Shown: in pieces, positions 1-8,197 of the stretch
Position numbering within the stretch: position 1 is the first letter of the stretch
Layout of the letters: each line of letters opens with the position of its first letter
Notes under the pieces: generated by a model
Told to the model about the DNA's origin: nothing
Seen by the model: only the letters and a program-made list of their open reading frames with translations
Database searches by the model: none
Assembly (NCBI RefSeq): GCF_011047315.1
Contig: NZ_CP049259.1
Location: forward strand, 992,001 to 1,056,000
DNA length: 64,000 nt
From: Altererythrobacter sp. BO-6
Lineage (GTDB): Bacteria; Pseudomonadota; Alphaproteobacteria; Sphingomonadales; Sphingomonadaceae
Reading direction: 5' to 3'
Program-made: the position numbers and the translations under genes

Positions 1-677
1 ACCGCGACGATCTGCTGGTCCGACAGGTCAACGCTCGATGGCATGGCGATCATCCCGTTGGCAAAGCGATAGGGCAGCTCGTCATTGACCCAATCGGCGC
101 ACCACGTCAGCCCGTGCTCTTTCAGCAGGTCGAGCGTACGCCAGCTTTGCGAGCGTGCGATCGAATGCCACCCCCTGGCCTTCGTGCCAGTGGCCGCTTC
201 CAGCCGCGCCTGCGCGTCAGCGATCAGCGCGCGTTCGTCTTCCTCGCTCATCGAAGACGCGATGGTGCCATTCATATCGGTGGAATGCGCGACGATCTCG
301 TGCCCGCCCGCCTTTACCGCGTCGATCAGCGCGCCATAGCGTTCTGCCACGGCGGCATTGATCGCAAAGCTGGCCGTAACCCCGGCCTTGTCCAGCGCTT
401 CGAGGATGCGGAACACGGCCACCCGGTTGCCATAGTCGCGCACTGTGTAATGGCGATAATCGGGATAGGGCGTGACCATGTGGCCCGGTGCGCGAAACGG
501 CTGGTCAGTGGGCGTGATCGGGAAATATTCCAGATTGATGGTCAGGAATACGGCGACCGATCTGTCCCCCGGCCAGCGCACCGGCGGGCGCGTGTGGATA
601 TTGGACCAGGTGTAGAAATCGTGGTCATAGCCTTCCCCGCGCCGGGGATACTGCGTGTATTCGTCGGGAAGGCTCAT
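1..677 (-). CDS. PuuE/imidase-like polysaccharide deacetylase-fold hydrolase (3' end outside window)
   Basis: This minus-strand gene starts at ATG 677 and runs off the window at base 1, so its C-terminus is missing. The start overlaps the TGA of the upstream gene as ATGA, which fixes it. The visible product has the NodB-like fold of the polysaccharide deacetylase superfamily. The usual metal-binding Asp pair is replaced by NLEYF near residue 48, and the HxxxH motif keeps only its first His (IVAHSTDMN). This pattern matches the PuuE allantoinase and cyclic imide hydrolase branch, which opens cyclic amides, rather than true polysaccharide deacetylases. It is a diverged paralogue of its neighbour and of the enzyme at 30177-31094. 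The substrate is inferred, not seen. Confidence 0.8.
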   Translation of the reverse strand, partial: MSLPDEYTQYPRRGEGYDHDFYTWSNIHTRPPVRWPGDRSVAVFLTINLEYFPITPTDQPFRAPGHMVTPYPDYRHYTVRDYGNRVAVFRILEALDKAGVTASFAINAAVAERYGALIDAVKAGGHEIVAHSTDMNGTIASSMSEEDERALIADAQARLEAATGTKARGWHSIARSQSWRTLDLLKEHGLTWCADWVNDELPYRFANGMIAMPSSVDLSDQQIVA

Positions 678-1552
678 TGCTGCGCCCTCCAGCTGTCGAT
701 GATCTCTCCCGCGCGGGCTTTCCAGCAACGCGGATCGGCAGCAATATGGCGCAGCGCTTCCTCGAACGGGCCGATGCGGTGCGGCTGGCCGATCAGATAG
801 GCATGCAGCGGAATGCACATCACCGTACCCGATTGGTCGCCTTCACTCGCGAGCCGCTCAAACTGCTTGATCAGGCTATCGGCATATTCGCGCCCGGCCA
901 TGCCGTAGACGTTGAAGCCGTAATGGTCGTTGACCTCAAGGCTGTAGGGGATCGAGGCGAGATTTCCGGTCTTGGTCTTCACCTGCTGCACCTGGTCATC
1001 GTGATAGAGGTCGCAGGTGTAATCGAGCCCGTATTCGGCGATAAGGTCCAGCGTACGCGGCGTATGCGTCAGCGCCGGGGCCAGCCAGCCGCGAATGCGC
1101 TGCCCGGTCGCTTTCTCGACCGTCTCGAGCGAGTCCTCGATGATTGCCCGCTCCTGCTCTTCGGACATGCCGTAGGAATAGCGCGTGTTGTAGATGCCGT
1201 GACTGAAGAACTCCCATCCGCGCGCGACGCCATCCGCGACAACCTCAGGATGATGGTCGCATAATGCCACTGACAGGCTGACGCTGCCCGGAAAGCCGTG
1301 GCGATCCATTACATCTGCCATGCGCCAGTGGCTTACGCGGTTGGAATGGTCGCGATAGGAATAGCCGACGACATCGGGATGCGGCCGTCCCCACGGCTTG
1401 CGCTGCGGATTGAGCGGGGGGTCGATCTCGTAATATTCGAGATTGGGCGCGACCCATACCGCACAGGTCTTGCCTTCCGGCCAGACGATCTTCTTGCGGT
1501 CGCTGTAGGGATCGTAATCGTAAAGCCCCGGATCGGGCGCGCCCTCCTGCAT
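674..1552 (-). CDS. PuuE/imidase-like polysaccharide deacetylase-fold hydrolase
   Basis: The 292-residue product is about the length reported for PuuE allantoinase and bacterial cyclic imide hydrolase. Visible motifs are NLEYY (about residue 37) in place of the catalytic Asp pair, SHGIYNTR with a single His (about 118) where metal-dependent members have HxxxH, and PLHAYLIGQPHR near residue 250, the C-terminal His motif of the PuuE group. No signal peptide is visible, so it should be cytosolic. It lies between an amidohydrolase (ends 1556) and a second deacetylase-fold gene that it overlaps by 4 bases, which indicates one operon. A ring-opening imidase or hydantoinase-type reaction feeding the amidohydrolase is an inference from family and context. 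Confidence 0.82.
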   Translation of the reverse strand: MQEGAPDPGLYDYDPYSDRKKIVWPEGKTCAVWVAPNLEYYEIDPPLNPQRKPWGRPHPDVVGYSYRDHSNRVSHWRMADVMDRHGFPGSVSLSVALCDHHPEVVADGVARGWEFFSHGIYNTRYSYGMSEEQERAIIEDSLETVEKATGQRIRGWLAPALTHTPRTLDLIAEYGLDYTCDLYHDDQVQQVKTKTGNLASIPYSLEVNDHYGFNVYGMAGREYADSLIKQFERLASEGDQSGTVMCIPLHAYLIGQPHRIGPFEEALRHIAADPRCWKARAGEIIDSWRAQQ

Positions 1553-1555
1553 GGT

Positions 1556-2239
1556 TCAGCGTGCCTCCAGCCAATCGATCACCGCCTGCACCGGTTCGAC
1601 ATCGGCGTATTTGAGCTGCAGGTCAGTCAGGTTGGCGAAGTGATAGCTTTCGTGCTTGTCCGCGCAGGTCTCGATCGGCACGATCGTGCGATAGCCGTGG
1701 CTCAGCGCATCGACCGCCGTGGCGCGAACGCAGCCGCTGGTCGAACCGCCGGCCACCACCACCGTATCCACCTTGTGCCAGGTGAGATAGCTGGCCAGTG
1801 GCGTTTCGAAAAAGGCGCTGGGCATGCGCTTGGTATACTGCAGGTCATCGGCGCCGATCTCGCAGCGGGGGTCGAACTGGTGGCGCTCGCTGTCATACTT
1901 GATGTTCTGCAGCGAATCCTCGGTATCGGTGCGCGTACCCCACACGCCGGCATCGCCCGCATCCGCCTTGTAAGCGACGCGGCTCCAGATCACCGGCATG
2001 CCGCGCTTGCGCGCCAGGCGGCTGATCGTATTGATATATTCGATCTGGCGCGGATCGGTTTCATAGGCGGTCTTGAACATGTCGAGCCGCGTATAGGCCT
2101 GCTGCACATCGACATTCACGATCGCCAGCTTTTCGCCAAAGCCGAATTTCTTGCGTGCGGGATTGGCCATCACCTCTTCGAAGATCTGGCGCGCCGTCTT
2201 GCCGTCTTCAACCATCTTCGTGCCGATCGGATCAGCCAT
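1556..2239 (-). CDS. isochorismatase-family cysteine amidohydrolase (N-carbamoylsarcosine/maleamate amidase-like)
   Basis: The start is placed at ATG 2239 because AGAGGAG lies just upstream, giving 227 residues; a longer reading is open but lacks family similarity. The family triad is visible as Asp44 (NVDVQQAY), Lys137 (YTKRMPS) and Cys170 (GGSTSGCVRATA). The stretch around the Cys closely resembles N-carbamoylsarcosine amidohydrolase and maleamate amidase. Members hydrolyse a linear amide to an acid plus ammonia in the cytosol. It is the first gene of a minus-strand operon with two imidase-like hydrolases, so it could act on the half-amide they release. A palindromic operator at 2307-2318 lies 68 bases upstream, between it and the divergent catabolic operon. 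Confidence 0.87.
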   Translation of the reverse strand: MADPIGTKMVEDGKTARQIFEEVMANPARKKFGFGEKLAIVNVDVQQAYTRLDMFKTAYETDPRQIEYINTISRLARKRGMPVIWSRVAYKADAGDAGVWGTRTDTEDSLQNIKYDSERHQFDPRCEIGADDLQYTKRMPSAFFETPLASYLTWHKVDTVVVAGGSTSGCVRATAVDALSHGYRTIVPIETCADKHESYHFANLTDLQLKYADVEPVQAVIDWLEAR

Positions 2240-2306
2240 GATGCTCCTCTTCGATTCCACTTTGACATCGGACAATAAACCCGCGTAGAGGCTTGTCGAG
2301 CAAAAT

Positions 2307-2318
2307 TTGTCCGGACAA
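2307..2318. promoter_or_regulatory. palindromic operator TTGTCCGGACAA
   Basis: This is a perfect 12-base palindrome in the 90-base gap between two divergent operons (starts at 2239 and 2330). The identical 12-mer recurs at 11420-11431 and 20760-20771, and a variant with the same half-sites is at 14270-14281, always in a 5' region. This spacing resembles dimeric GntR-type operators, but the regulator is not in the window. The site ends 11 bases before ATG 2330, so bound protein would block transcription of the plus-strand operon. Confidence 0.75.
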
Positions 2319-2329
2319 CTTTTGCCGTT

Positions 2330-3715
2330 ATGAGCGAAGCGGAAATCAAGCGCATGATCACCCGTCACGTCCTGACTGTTCGCAGTGCGAGTGGCGCGCC
2401 GCCGCGCAAGGTACACTATCGCCGATGCGGCAGCGGACCGGTGCTGTTGATGGTGCATCAAAGCCCGCGCTCCTCGGCCGAATATGAGGCACTGATGCAC
2501 CAATGGGGTGCGCATTTCACCTGCATCGCGCCCGACACCCCCGGCTTCGGCCAGTCTGACGCATTACCGGGGAAACCCGAAATCGCCGACTTTGCCGATG
2601 GCCTGTGCGAATTCCTCGACGCACTGGGTGTTGCCCGCTGCGCCGCCTATGGCTTCCATTCGGGCGGGATCATCCTGGTCACCGCGATCAAGCGCCAGCC
2701 GCAGCGCTTCAGCTGCCTGGCGGTGGGCGGCTATGCGATCTGGACAGAAGAAGAGATGCGGATCTTCGGCGAGCGCTATCTGCCGGAATGGCATCCGTCC
2801 GCTTATGGGGAGCACCTGACCTGGCTATGGCACCGCATGCTTGAGCAGAGCTGGGTGTTCCCCTGGTTCGACACGCGCGAAGAGGCGCGCCTCAGCGTTG
2901 CCCATGCCGATATCGCGCGGGTGGCGCAGGCGGTGTCGGAAATGCTCGACGCGGGCAACGCCTATCAGGCCGGATATGGCGCGGTGCTGCGCGCACCGCG
3001 CGACATTCCTGCGCCAGAGTCCACAGTGCCCCCCTGCCTGATCAGCGCTTTCGACGGCGATCCGTTGCAGGCCCATATCGACCGGCTGGGCGCGATGCCG
3101 CAAGGTTGGCGCGCCGAGAAAGTGCGCACACCGGCGGACCATCACGCAACGAGCCTGGCTTTCTTGCAGGCGCATGGCGGCGATGGCCCCTGCCCCGATC
3201 TGGCCGAAGACTTGGACGAGGGCTGGCTGGCGCTCGATGGCGGGCTGATCCACTGGAAAGGAACCCGTGGCGGGTCATTGCTGCTGCATAGTCCCGCCGG
3301 GGAAATGGTGGAACAAGCCCCCGGCGAACTCGCGATCGACGTACCCGGGCACGGACAATCGAGCGACTTCGAAGACATTGAAGGCGCCGTGGAAGCGGCT
3401 GCCGCGGCACTGGGGGCAAGCGCCATCGCCTGGCCCGAAGCGCCTGCGGGCGATCCTGACCGGCTATATCCCGACATGACGCCGGATCGCTTCGGCAATT
3501 ACCTCCAGCGCGCATGGGCCGTGGCGCGCGCCGAATGTTTCTTCGCACCGTGGTATGCCGCAGGGGCCGCGAACGCCATCCCGCTCGATCCTGCGCGGCT
3601 CGATCCGCAAGCGCTGCACCGCCGCGCCCGCGCCCGCATCCGCGCAGGGGACGCCGCACGCCGCTGGCACGACACACTTGTCGCAAGGCGTCGATTTGAT
3701 CGAAGGTCGATTTGA
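2330..3715 (+). CDS. alpha/beta hydrolase with GxHxG nucleophile elbow and long C-terminal extension
   Basis: The 461-residue product begins with an alpha/beta hydrolase domain (residues about 25-290). It has DTPGFGQSD after the fourth strand and GFHSGG at the nucleophile elbow (107-112), so the position normally held by Ser, Cys or Asp is His110. The acid and His positions look kept (FDGDPLQ and PADHHATS). Two other hydrolases here, at 16651 and 27794, share DTPGxG and GxHTG. Residues 300-461 are an extra region not typical of about 280-residue hydrolases; I do not recognise it. No clear Shine-Dalgarno sequence precedes ATG 2330. It is the first gene of the operon running to 8796. Its activity is unknown. 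Confidence 0.85.
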   Translation: MSEAEIKRMITRHVLTVRSASGAPPRKVHYRRCGSGPVLLMVHQSPRSSAEYEALMHQWGAHFTCIAPDTPGFGQSDALPGKPEIADFADGLCEFLDALGVARCAAYGFHSGGIILVTAIKRQPQRFSCLAVGGYAIWTEEEMRIFGERYLPEWHPSAYGEHLTWLWHRMLEQSWVFPWFDTREEARLSVAHADIARVAQAVSEMLDAGNAYQAGYGAVLRAPRDIPAPESTVPPCLISAFDGDPLQAHIDRLGAMPQGWRAEKVRTPADHHATSLAFLQAHGGDGPCPDLAEDLDEGWLALDGGLIHWKGTRGGSLLLHSPAGEMVEQAPGELAIDVPGHGQSSDFEDIEGAVEAAAAALGASAIAWPEAPAGDPDRLYPDMTPDRFGNYLQRAWAVARAECFFAPWYAAGAANAIPLDPARLDPQALHRRARARIRAGDAARRWHDTLVARRRFDRRSI

Positions 3716-3879
3716 TGCAGGATAGGGCCACAGAAGTTCCGCTGGACGAATATAATCGCTCCATATTGTTGTCTTGTCAGACGGCCGGTGTTCCCACGCA
3801 TCTTTACGATCGGATCCAGGAACGTTTCGTCACCCGGGACTGGCGCAGCGTCGAACAGGAGATGAAGGCCACCGCCTGA
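3715..3879 (+). CDS. small protein of 54 residues
   Basis: This short reading frame starts at ATG 3715, where the hydrolase stop and the start overlap as TGATG, and ends in TGA at 3877-3879, 9 bases before the aconitase-type gene. It therefore fills the gap of an otherwise gapless operon, which supports it being real. The product is acidic to neutral, with a Tyr- and Arg-containing middle (THLYDRIQERF) and a C-terminal segment that looks helical (DWRSVEQEMKATA). There is no signal peptide or membrane segment. I do not recognise the family. Translational coupling suggests a product needed in stoichiometry with the hydrolase or the dehydratase, but that is inference. Confidence 0.55.
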   Translation: MQDRATEVPLDEYNRSILLSCQTAGVPTHLYDRIQERFVTRDWRSVEQEMKATA

Positions 3880-3888
3880 GACAATGCC

Positions 3889-5268
3889 ATGCCGCACACG
3901 CTGTTCGACAAGATCTGGCAAGCCCACCATGTCGGCGACACGGCGGCAGGCGCCGCGCTGATCGCGATCGACCGCGTGTTCCTGCACGAACGTACCGGCG
4001 CGGCCGCCTTGAAGCGCATGGCGGAAATGGGCCGGGAAGTGCTTGATCCCGCGCGCGTCTTCGCGGTGATGGACCATATCGTCGACACCAGGCCGGGCCG
4101 CGGAGACGGGACACTGATGCAGGGCGGCGAAGGCTTCATCACCGAAACCCGCGCTGCCTGCCGGGCGGCCGGGATCACCCTGTTCGATGTCAACGATCCG
4201 AACCAGGGCATCGTCCATGTCATCAGCCCCGAGCAAGGGATTGTCCTTCCCGGGGTGACACTGGTCGCGCCTGACAGCCACACCTGCACGCAAGGGGCCT
4301 TTGGCGCGCTGGCCTGGGGGATCGGCTCGTCCGAGGCCGAACATGCCATGGCCACCGGCACGCTGCGGCTGGCCAAGCCGAAGACGATGCGGGTGACGTT
4401 CGACGGGCAGCTGGCACAGGGCGTTACGCCCAAGGACATGGCACTGACGCTGATCGCCACCCACGGCGCGGGCGGCGGTGCGGGCCATGTGGTCGAATTC
4501 GCCGGCGAGGCTGTGCGCGCGCTCGACATGGAAGGGCGCATGACGCTGTGCAACATGGCGACCGAGTTCAGCGCCATGGCCGGGATCATCGCGCCCGATA
4601 CCAAGACATTCGAATACCTCGCCGGGCGACCCTATGCGCCGGACGATTTCGACGATCTCTACTGGCAAAGTCTCACATCTGACGAGGGAGCCACGTTCGA
4701 CCGCGAGATCGCGATCAATGCCGGTTCGATCGCCCCGATGGTGAGCTGGGGCACCAGCCCGGAGCAAGCCATCCCGGTCGATGGCATCGTCCCGCAAGGG
4801 CCGGAACGCGCGCACGAATATATCGGACTGGCGGCGGGCAGCGCGCTTGCCGGAACGCCGATCGACGCCGCCTTCATCGGCAGCTGCACCAACAGCCGCA
4901 TTTCAGACCTGCGCCGCGCCGCAGCCATCCTGCGCGGCCGCCAGATTGCGCCGTCGATCAGAAAGGCGCTGGTCGTCCCCGGATCAATGGCGGTGAAACG
5001 CCAGGCCGAGGCGGAAGGGCTGGACAAGATATTCGAAGCCGCCGGTTTCGAATGGCGGATGAGCGGATGTTCGCTATGTTTCTATGCCGGGGGCGAAGGC
5101 TTTCCGGAAGGGTCGCGCGTGATTTCCAGCACCAATCGCAATTTCGAAGGGCGCCAGGGGCCGGGCATCCGCACCCATATCGCCTCGCCCGAAACGGTCG
5201 CCGCCAGTGCCATCGCCGGGGCCATCGCCGATCCGCGCGAGTTCGCACGCGAGGAGGCAGCGTCATGA
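3889..5268 (+). CDS. aconitase-family hydro-lyase large subunit (isopropylmalate/maleate dehydratase type)
   Basis: The 459-residue product has the length of LeuC-type large subunits. The three [4Fe-4S] ligands are visible as Cys333 (GSCTNSR) and Cys394/Cys397 (SGCSLC), and PDSHTCT lies near residue 130. The family interconverts an unsaturated dicarboxylate and a 2-hydroxy-dicarboxylate. The small subunit follows with an ATGA overlap. No leuA or leuB is present. The next genes encode an HMG-CoA-lyase-like enzyme and a CoA transferase, so leucine biosynthesis is unlikely. A better fit is hydration of maleate, citraconate or a dialkylmaleate to a malate or citramalate, as for 2,3-dimethylmalate dehydratase. 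The exact substrate is inferred. Confidence 0.93.
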   Translation: MPHTLFDKIWQAHHVGDTAAGAALIAIDRVFLHERTGAAALKRMAEMGREVLDPARVFAVMDHIVDTRPGRGDGTLMQGGEGFITETRAACRAAGITLFDVNDPNQGIVHVISPEQGIVLPGVTLVAPDSHTCTQGAFGALAWGIGSSEAEHAMATGTLRLAKPKTMRVTFDGQLAQGVTPKDMALTLIATHGAGGGAGHVVEFAGEAVRALDMEGRMTLCNMATEFSAMAGIIAPDTKTFEYLAGRPYAPDDFDDLYWQSLTSDEGATFDREIAINAGSIAPMVSWGTSPEQAIPVDGIVPQGPERAHEYIGLAAGSALAGTPIDAAFIGSCTNSRISDLRRAAAILRGRQIAPSIRKALVVPGSMAVKRQAEAEGLDKIFEAAGFEWRMSGCSLCFYAGGEGFPEGSRVISSTNRNFEGRQGPGIRTHIASPETVAASAIAGAIADPREFAREEAAS

Positions 5269-5885
5269 AGCCTGTCTCCACCATCACCAGTCCGGCGGTG
5301 CCGCTGCTGCGCGACAATATCGACACCGATACGATCATCCCCAGCCGCGAAATGCGCAGCACCGGGCGCACTGGCCTTGCGGACGGGCTGTTCGCCCCGT
5401 GGCGCTATACCGATGCGACCACGCGCACGCGCAATCCGGCTTTCGTGCTGAACCAGCGCGACGCGATCGGCACGCGGTTGCTGCTCGCGGGCAAGAATTT
5501 CGGCTGCGGTTCAAGCCGCGAGCATGCTGTGTGGGCGCTGGCCGAATTCGGCATCGAAGCGATCATCGCCCCCAGCTTTGCCCCGATCTTCAAGGGCAAT
5601 TGCATCCGCAACGGGCTGTTGCCGATCGAATTGCCCGAAGAGGTGGTCCGCTCATTGCCATGGGAAATGGTCCGGATCGACCTCGCGGCGCAGACCGTGA
5701 GCGCGGGCGAGCGCAGCTGGCGCTTCGAGATCGATCGCGAAGCGAAAGAGATGCTGCTCAACGGGCTCGACGCGATCGACCTGACGCTGGCAAACATCAA
5801 ATCCACCATGGGCCGCTGGCTCAAGGCCGACCGGTCGATGCGCCCATGGATCTATCTGTCCGGCAAAAACGGAGCGCGCGAATGA
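5265..5885 (+). CDS. aconitase-family hydro-lyase small subunit (swivel domain, LeuD-like)
   Basis: The start is ATG 5265, overlapping the large-subunit stop as ATGA; longer readings upstream are shadows. The 206-residue protein has the LeuD hallmarks NIDTDTIIPSR (about 18-28) and FGCGSSREHA (about 79-88), which supply substrate-binding Arg and Ser residues to the heterodimer's active site. Length is typical of LeuD. It must pair with the 459-residue subunit at 3889-5268. The next recognised gene begins 216 bases downstream, so there may be a break or weaker coupling after this gene. Confidence 0.93.
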   Translation: MKPVSTITSPAVPLLRDNIDTDTIIPSREMRSTGRTGLADGLFAPWRYTDATTRTRNPAFVLNQRDAIGTRLLLAGKNFGCGSSREHAVWALAEFGIEAIIAPSFAPIFKGNCIRNGLLPIELPEEVVRSLPWEMVRIDLAAQTVSAGERSWRFEIDREAKEMLLNGLDAIDLTLANIKSTMGRWLKADRSMRPWIYLSGKNGARE

Positions 5886-6101
5886 TTTTCCTACTCGGCC
5901 GGCCTGCGGCACACATCGCTGCATGGAAAGGATTACATCTCCGGCACGCTTCCCGCTCGTTCGCGGGACCGGGCTGCCTGCCAAAGGGCAAAGGTGACAC
6001 TTCAGGGCGTGGAAATCGTTCTATCCCGATGAATATGAACGGAAATCATCCATGAGCGTTTTTTTCAAACACGCAGCATCAGTGTTCCATCGGAGGCTTA
6101 G
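5886..6101. other. 216-base intergenic stretch, no convincing gene
   Basis: No frame across this stretch gives a recognisable protein. A frame beginning at 5882 can be read to TGA 6053-6055 (57 codons), but its composition is unlike a folded protein. A good ribosome-binding site (GGAGG, about 6092-6096) precedes ATG 6102. The stretch could hold a secondary promoter for the lyase and transferase genes or a gene remnant. Confidence 0.4.
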
Positions 6102-7019
6102 ATGACCGAAATCCTCGTATCCGAGGTCGGCCCGCGCGACGGGCTGCAGTCGATCGACCGCGTGATGCCGCTCGAAGCCAAGAAGCGCTGGATCGCTGCC
6201 GAGGCAGCCGCCGGTGTGCCCGAAATCGAAGTCGGCAGTTTCGTGCCACCCAGCCTGTTGCCGCAAATGGCGGACACGGCGGAGCTGGTCGCCTTCGCGC
6301 GCACGATCCCCGGGCTCAACGTCGTGGCTCTGGTCCCCAATGCGAAGGGCGCGGCACGCGCGGTCGAGGCCGGTGTCCACGGCATGTCGATCCCCTTTTC
6401 GATGAGCGAGACCCACAGCCTGAAGAACGTCCGCAAGGACCATCCGGCAATGCTGGCCGAAATCGCCGAAGCCGCGCGCATCGCACAGGACGGCGGCGTA
6501 CATTTCGCCGTCGGGCTTTCCACCGCCTTCGGCTGCACCATGGAAGGCGCGGTGAGCGAAGAGCAGGTCGTGCGCCTCGCCGCCGCTGCCGCCGAGGCCG
6601 GAGCGCAGGAATTCAGCCTGTCCGACACCACCGGCTATGCCGATCCGGCACAGGTGCGCCGCCTGGTGAAGAAGGTGCGCGGCGCGGTGGGGGACAAGCT
6701 CACCACGCTGCACCTGCACAACACGCGCGGGCTGGGCCTTGCCAATGTGGTGGCCGGGCTTGAGGAAGGGATCACTACCTTCGATGCCTCGTTGGGCGGC
6801 CTGGGCGGATGCCCCTATGCCCCCGGCGCATCGGGCAATCTGGTGACCGAGGACCTGGTACTGATGCTCAATTCCATGGGCCTCAAGACCGGGATCGACC
6901 TCGAAAAGCTGCTAGAAGTCCGCAAGATCCTGATCGAAGCGCTGCCGGGCGAGCCGCTTTATGGCTTCACCCCCGATGCCGGGCCGATGCTCGATTACCG
7001 GCAGAGGGTTGCGGCATGA
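6102..7019 (+). CDS. HMG-CoA lyase-family acyl-CoA lyase (citramalyl-CoA lyase-like)
   Basis: The 305-residue TIM-barrel protein carries the DRE-TIM signature EVGPRDGLQ at residues 8-16. The metal ligands are in HLHNTRGLG (His204, His206), and the mobile loop GGLGGCPYAPGASGN holds the catalytic Cys237. HMG-CoA lyases usually read HDTYG after the ligands; here it is HNTRG, a divergence consistent with a different acyl-CoA. The reaction would be retro-aldol cleavage of a 3-hydroxy-3-alkyl dicarboxyl-CoA into an acyl-CoA and a keto acid. Placed between an aconitase-type hydratase and a CaiB-type CoA transferase (ATGA overlap with the latter), it fits cleavage of citramalyl-CoA or an alkyl homologue. 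That substrate is an inference. Confidence 0.9.
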   Translation: MTEILVSEVGPRDGLQSIDRVMPLEAKKRWIAAEAAAGVPEIEVGSFVPPSLLPQMADTAELVAFARTIPGLNVVALVPNAKGAARAVEAGVHGMSIPFSMSETHSLKNVRKDHPAMLAEIAEAARIAQDGGVHFAVGLSTAFGCTMEGAVSEEQVVRLAAAAAEAGAQEFSLSDTTGYADPAQVRRLVKKVRGAVGDKLTTLHLHNTRGLGLANVVAGLEEGITTFDASLGGLGGCPYAPGASGNLVTEDLVLMLNSMGLKTGIDLEKLLEVRKILIEALPGEPLYGFTPDAGPMLDYRQRVAA

Positions 7020-8197
7020 GCGCCCCGACACCGCTGAAGGGCATCAAGGTCGTCGAATTCACCCACATGGTGATGGGGCCGACCGTCGGCCACATCCTTG
7101 CCGGACTGGGCGCCGAAGTGGTGCGGGTCGAGCCGATCGGGGGCGACCAGACCCGGCGTCTGCTCGGTTCGGGCGCGGGCTATTTCCCGATGTACAATCG
7201 CGGCAAGCAATCGATTTGCCTCGATCTCAAGTCTGCCGAAGGGCTGGCCGTGGCCAGGGACCTGTGCGCGCAGGCCGACATACTGGTCGAGAACTTCCGC
7301 CCCGGGGCGCTCGACCGGCTTGGGCTGGGTTACGAGCCACTCTCCGAAATAAATCCCCGCCTGATCTATTGCAGCGAGAAGGGCTTCCTGCCCGGCCCCT
7401 ACGAGCAGCGCACCGCGCTGGACGAAGTGGCGCAGATGATGGGCGGGCTGGCCTATATGACCGGGCCGCCGGGCAAGCCGCTGCGCGCCGGTGCCAGCGT
7501 GATCGACGTGACTGGCGGCATGTTCGGCGTGATCGGCGTGCTTGCCGCGCTGGAGGAACGCCACCGCACCGGGCGCGGGCAAAAGGTCGTCGCCAGCCTG
7601 TTCGAGACCACCGCCTATCTCGTCGGCCAGCACATGGCGCAGTTCGCGGTAACCGGAAAACCGGCCGCGCCCATGCCCGCGCGCGTTTCCGCCTGGGCGA
7701 TCTACGACGTGTTCGAGACGCAGGACGATCCGGTGTTCATCGGCGTGGTCACCGATGCGCTGTGGGAGAAATTCTGCGCGATCTTCGAGCTTGACGATCT
7801 TTGGGCCGATGAGAGCATTCGCGCCAACAACCAGCGGGTGCTGGCGCGCGACCGCATCCTGCCACGCATTCGCGAGCTGATCGGCGGGATGACGCGGGCC
7901 GAAGTGATCGCAAGGCTCGACGGGACCGGCATGCCCTTCGCGCCGATCGGCAAGCCCGAAGAGCTGTTCGACGATCCGCATCTCAATGCCGGGGGTATGG
8001 AGCCGGTCACGCTCGACACCGGCGCGCAGACGAAGCTGCCGACAATCCCGCTGGAGATGGACGGCAAGCGCCCTGGTGCGGCTCAAACCCTGCCGGTACC
8101 GGGCCGGGACGCGCAAGATGTGCTCAAATCCTTGGGCTATGACACCGGCAAAATCGAGGCGCTGATAGCCTCGGGCGCAGTGGGAGAAGGCGAATGA
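7016..8197 (+). CDS. CaiB/BaiF family (class III) CoA transferase
   Basis: The start is ATG 7016, overlapping the lyase stop as ATGA, giving 393 residues, normal for class III CoA transferases. The N-terminal Rossmann-like part shows LAGLGAEVVRVEP, followed by NRGKQSICLDLK and ENFRPGALDRLGL. The probable catalytic Asp is Asp136 in TALDEVAQMMGG, the position that forms the acyl anhydride in formyl-CoA transferase. It should move CoA from a donor such as succinyl-CoA onto the hydroxy-dicarboxylate made by the upstream hydratase, giving the substrate of the lyase. Both substrate and donor are inferred from gene order. Confidence 0.93.
   Translation: MSAPTPLKGIKVVEFTHMVMGPTVGHILAGLGAEVVRVEPIGGDQTRRLLGSGAGYFPMYNRGKQSICLDLKSAEGLAVARDLCAQADILVENFRPGALDRLGLGYEPLSEINPRLIYCSEKGFLPGPYEQRTALDEVAQMMGGLAYMTGPPGKPLRAGASVIDVTGGMFGVIGVLAALEERHRTGRGQKVVASLFETTAYLVGQHMAQFAVTGKPAAPMPARVSAWAIYDVFETQDDPVFIGVVTDALWEKFCAIFELDDLWADESIRANNQRVLARDRILPRIRELIGGMTRAEVIARLDGTGMPFAPIGKPEELFDDPHLNAGGMEPVTLDTGAQTKLPTIPLEMDGKRPGAAQTLPVPGRDAQDVLKSLGYDTGKIEALIASGAVGEGE

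Noticed and set aside
3499..4815. Long minus-strand reading frame opposite the aconitase-type gene (438 codons)
   Set aside because: It is antisense to a clearly real enzyme, has no recognisable domain, and is typical of the shadow frames produced by GC-rich codon use.
3889..5885. Leucine biosynthesis leuCD
   Set aside because: No leuA or leuB is nearby, and the genes are coupled to a CoA transferase and an HMG-CoA-lyase-like gene in a catabolic operon.
5882..6055. 57-codon frame after the dehydratase small subunit
   Set aside because: Composition and lack of a conserved start or domain make it unlikely; kept only as an intergenic note.
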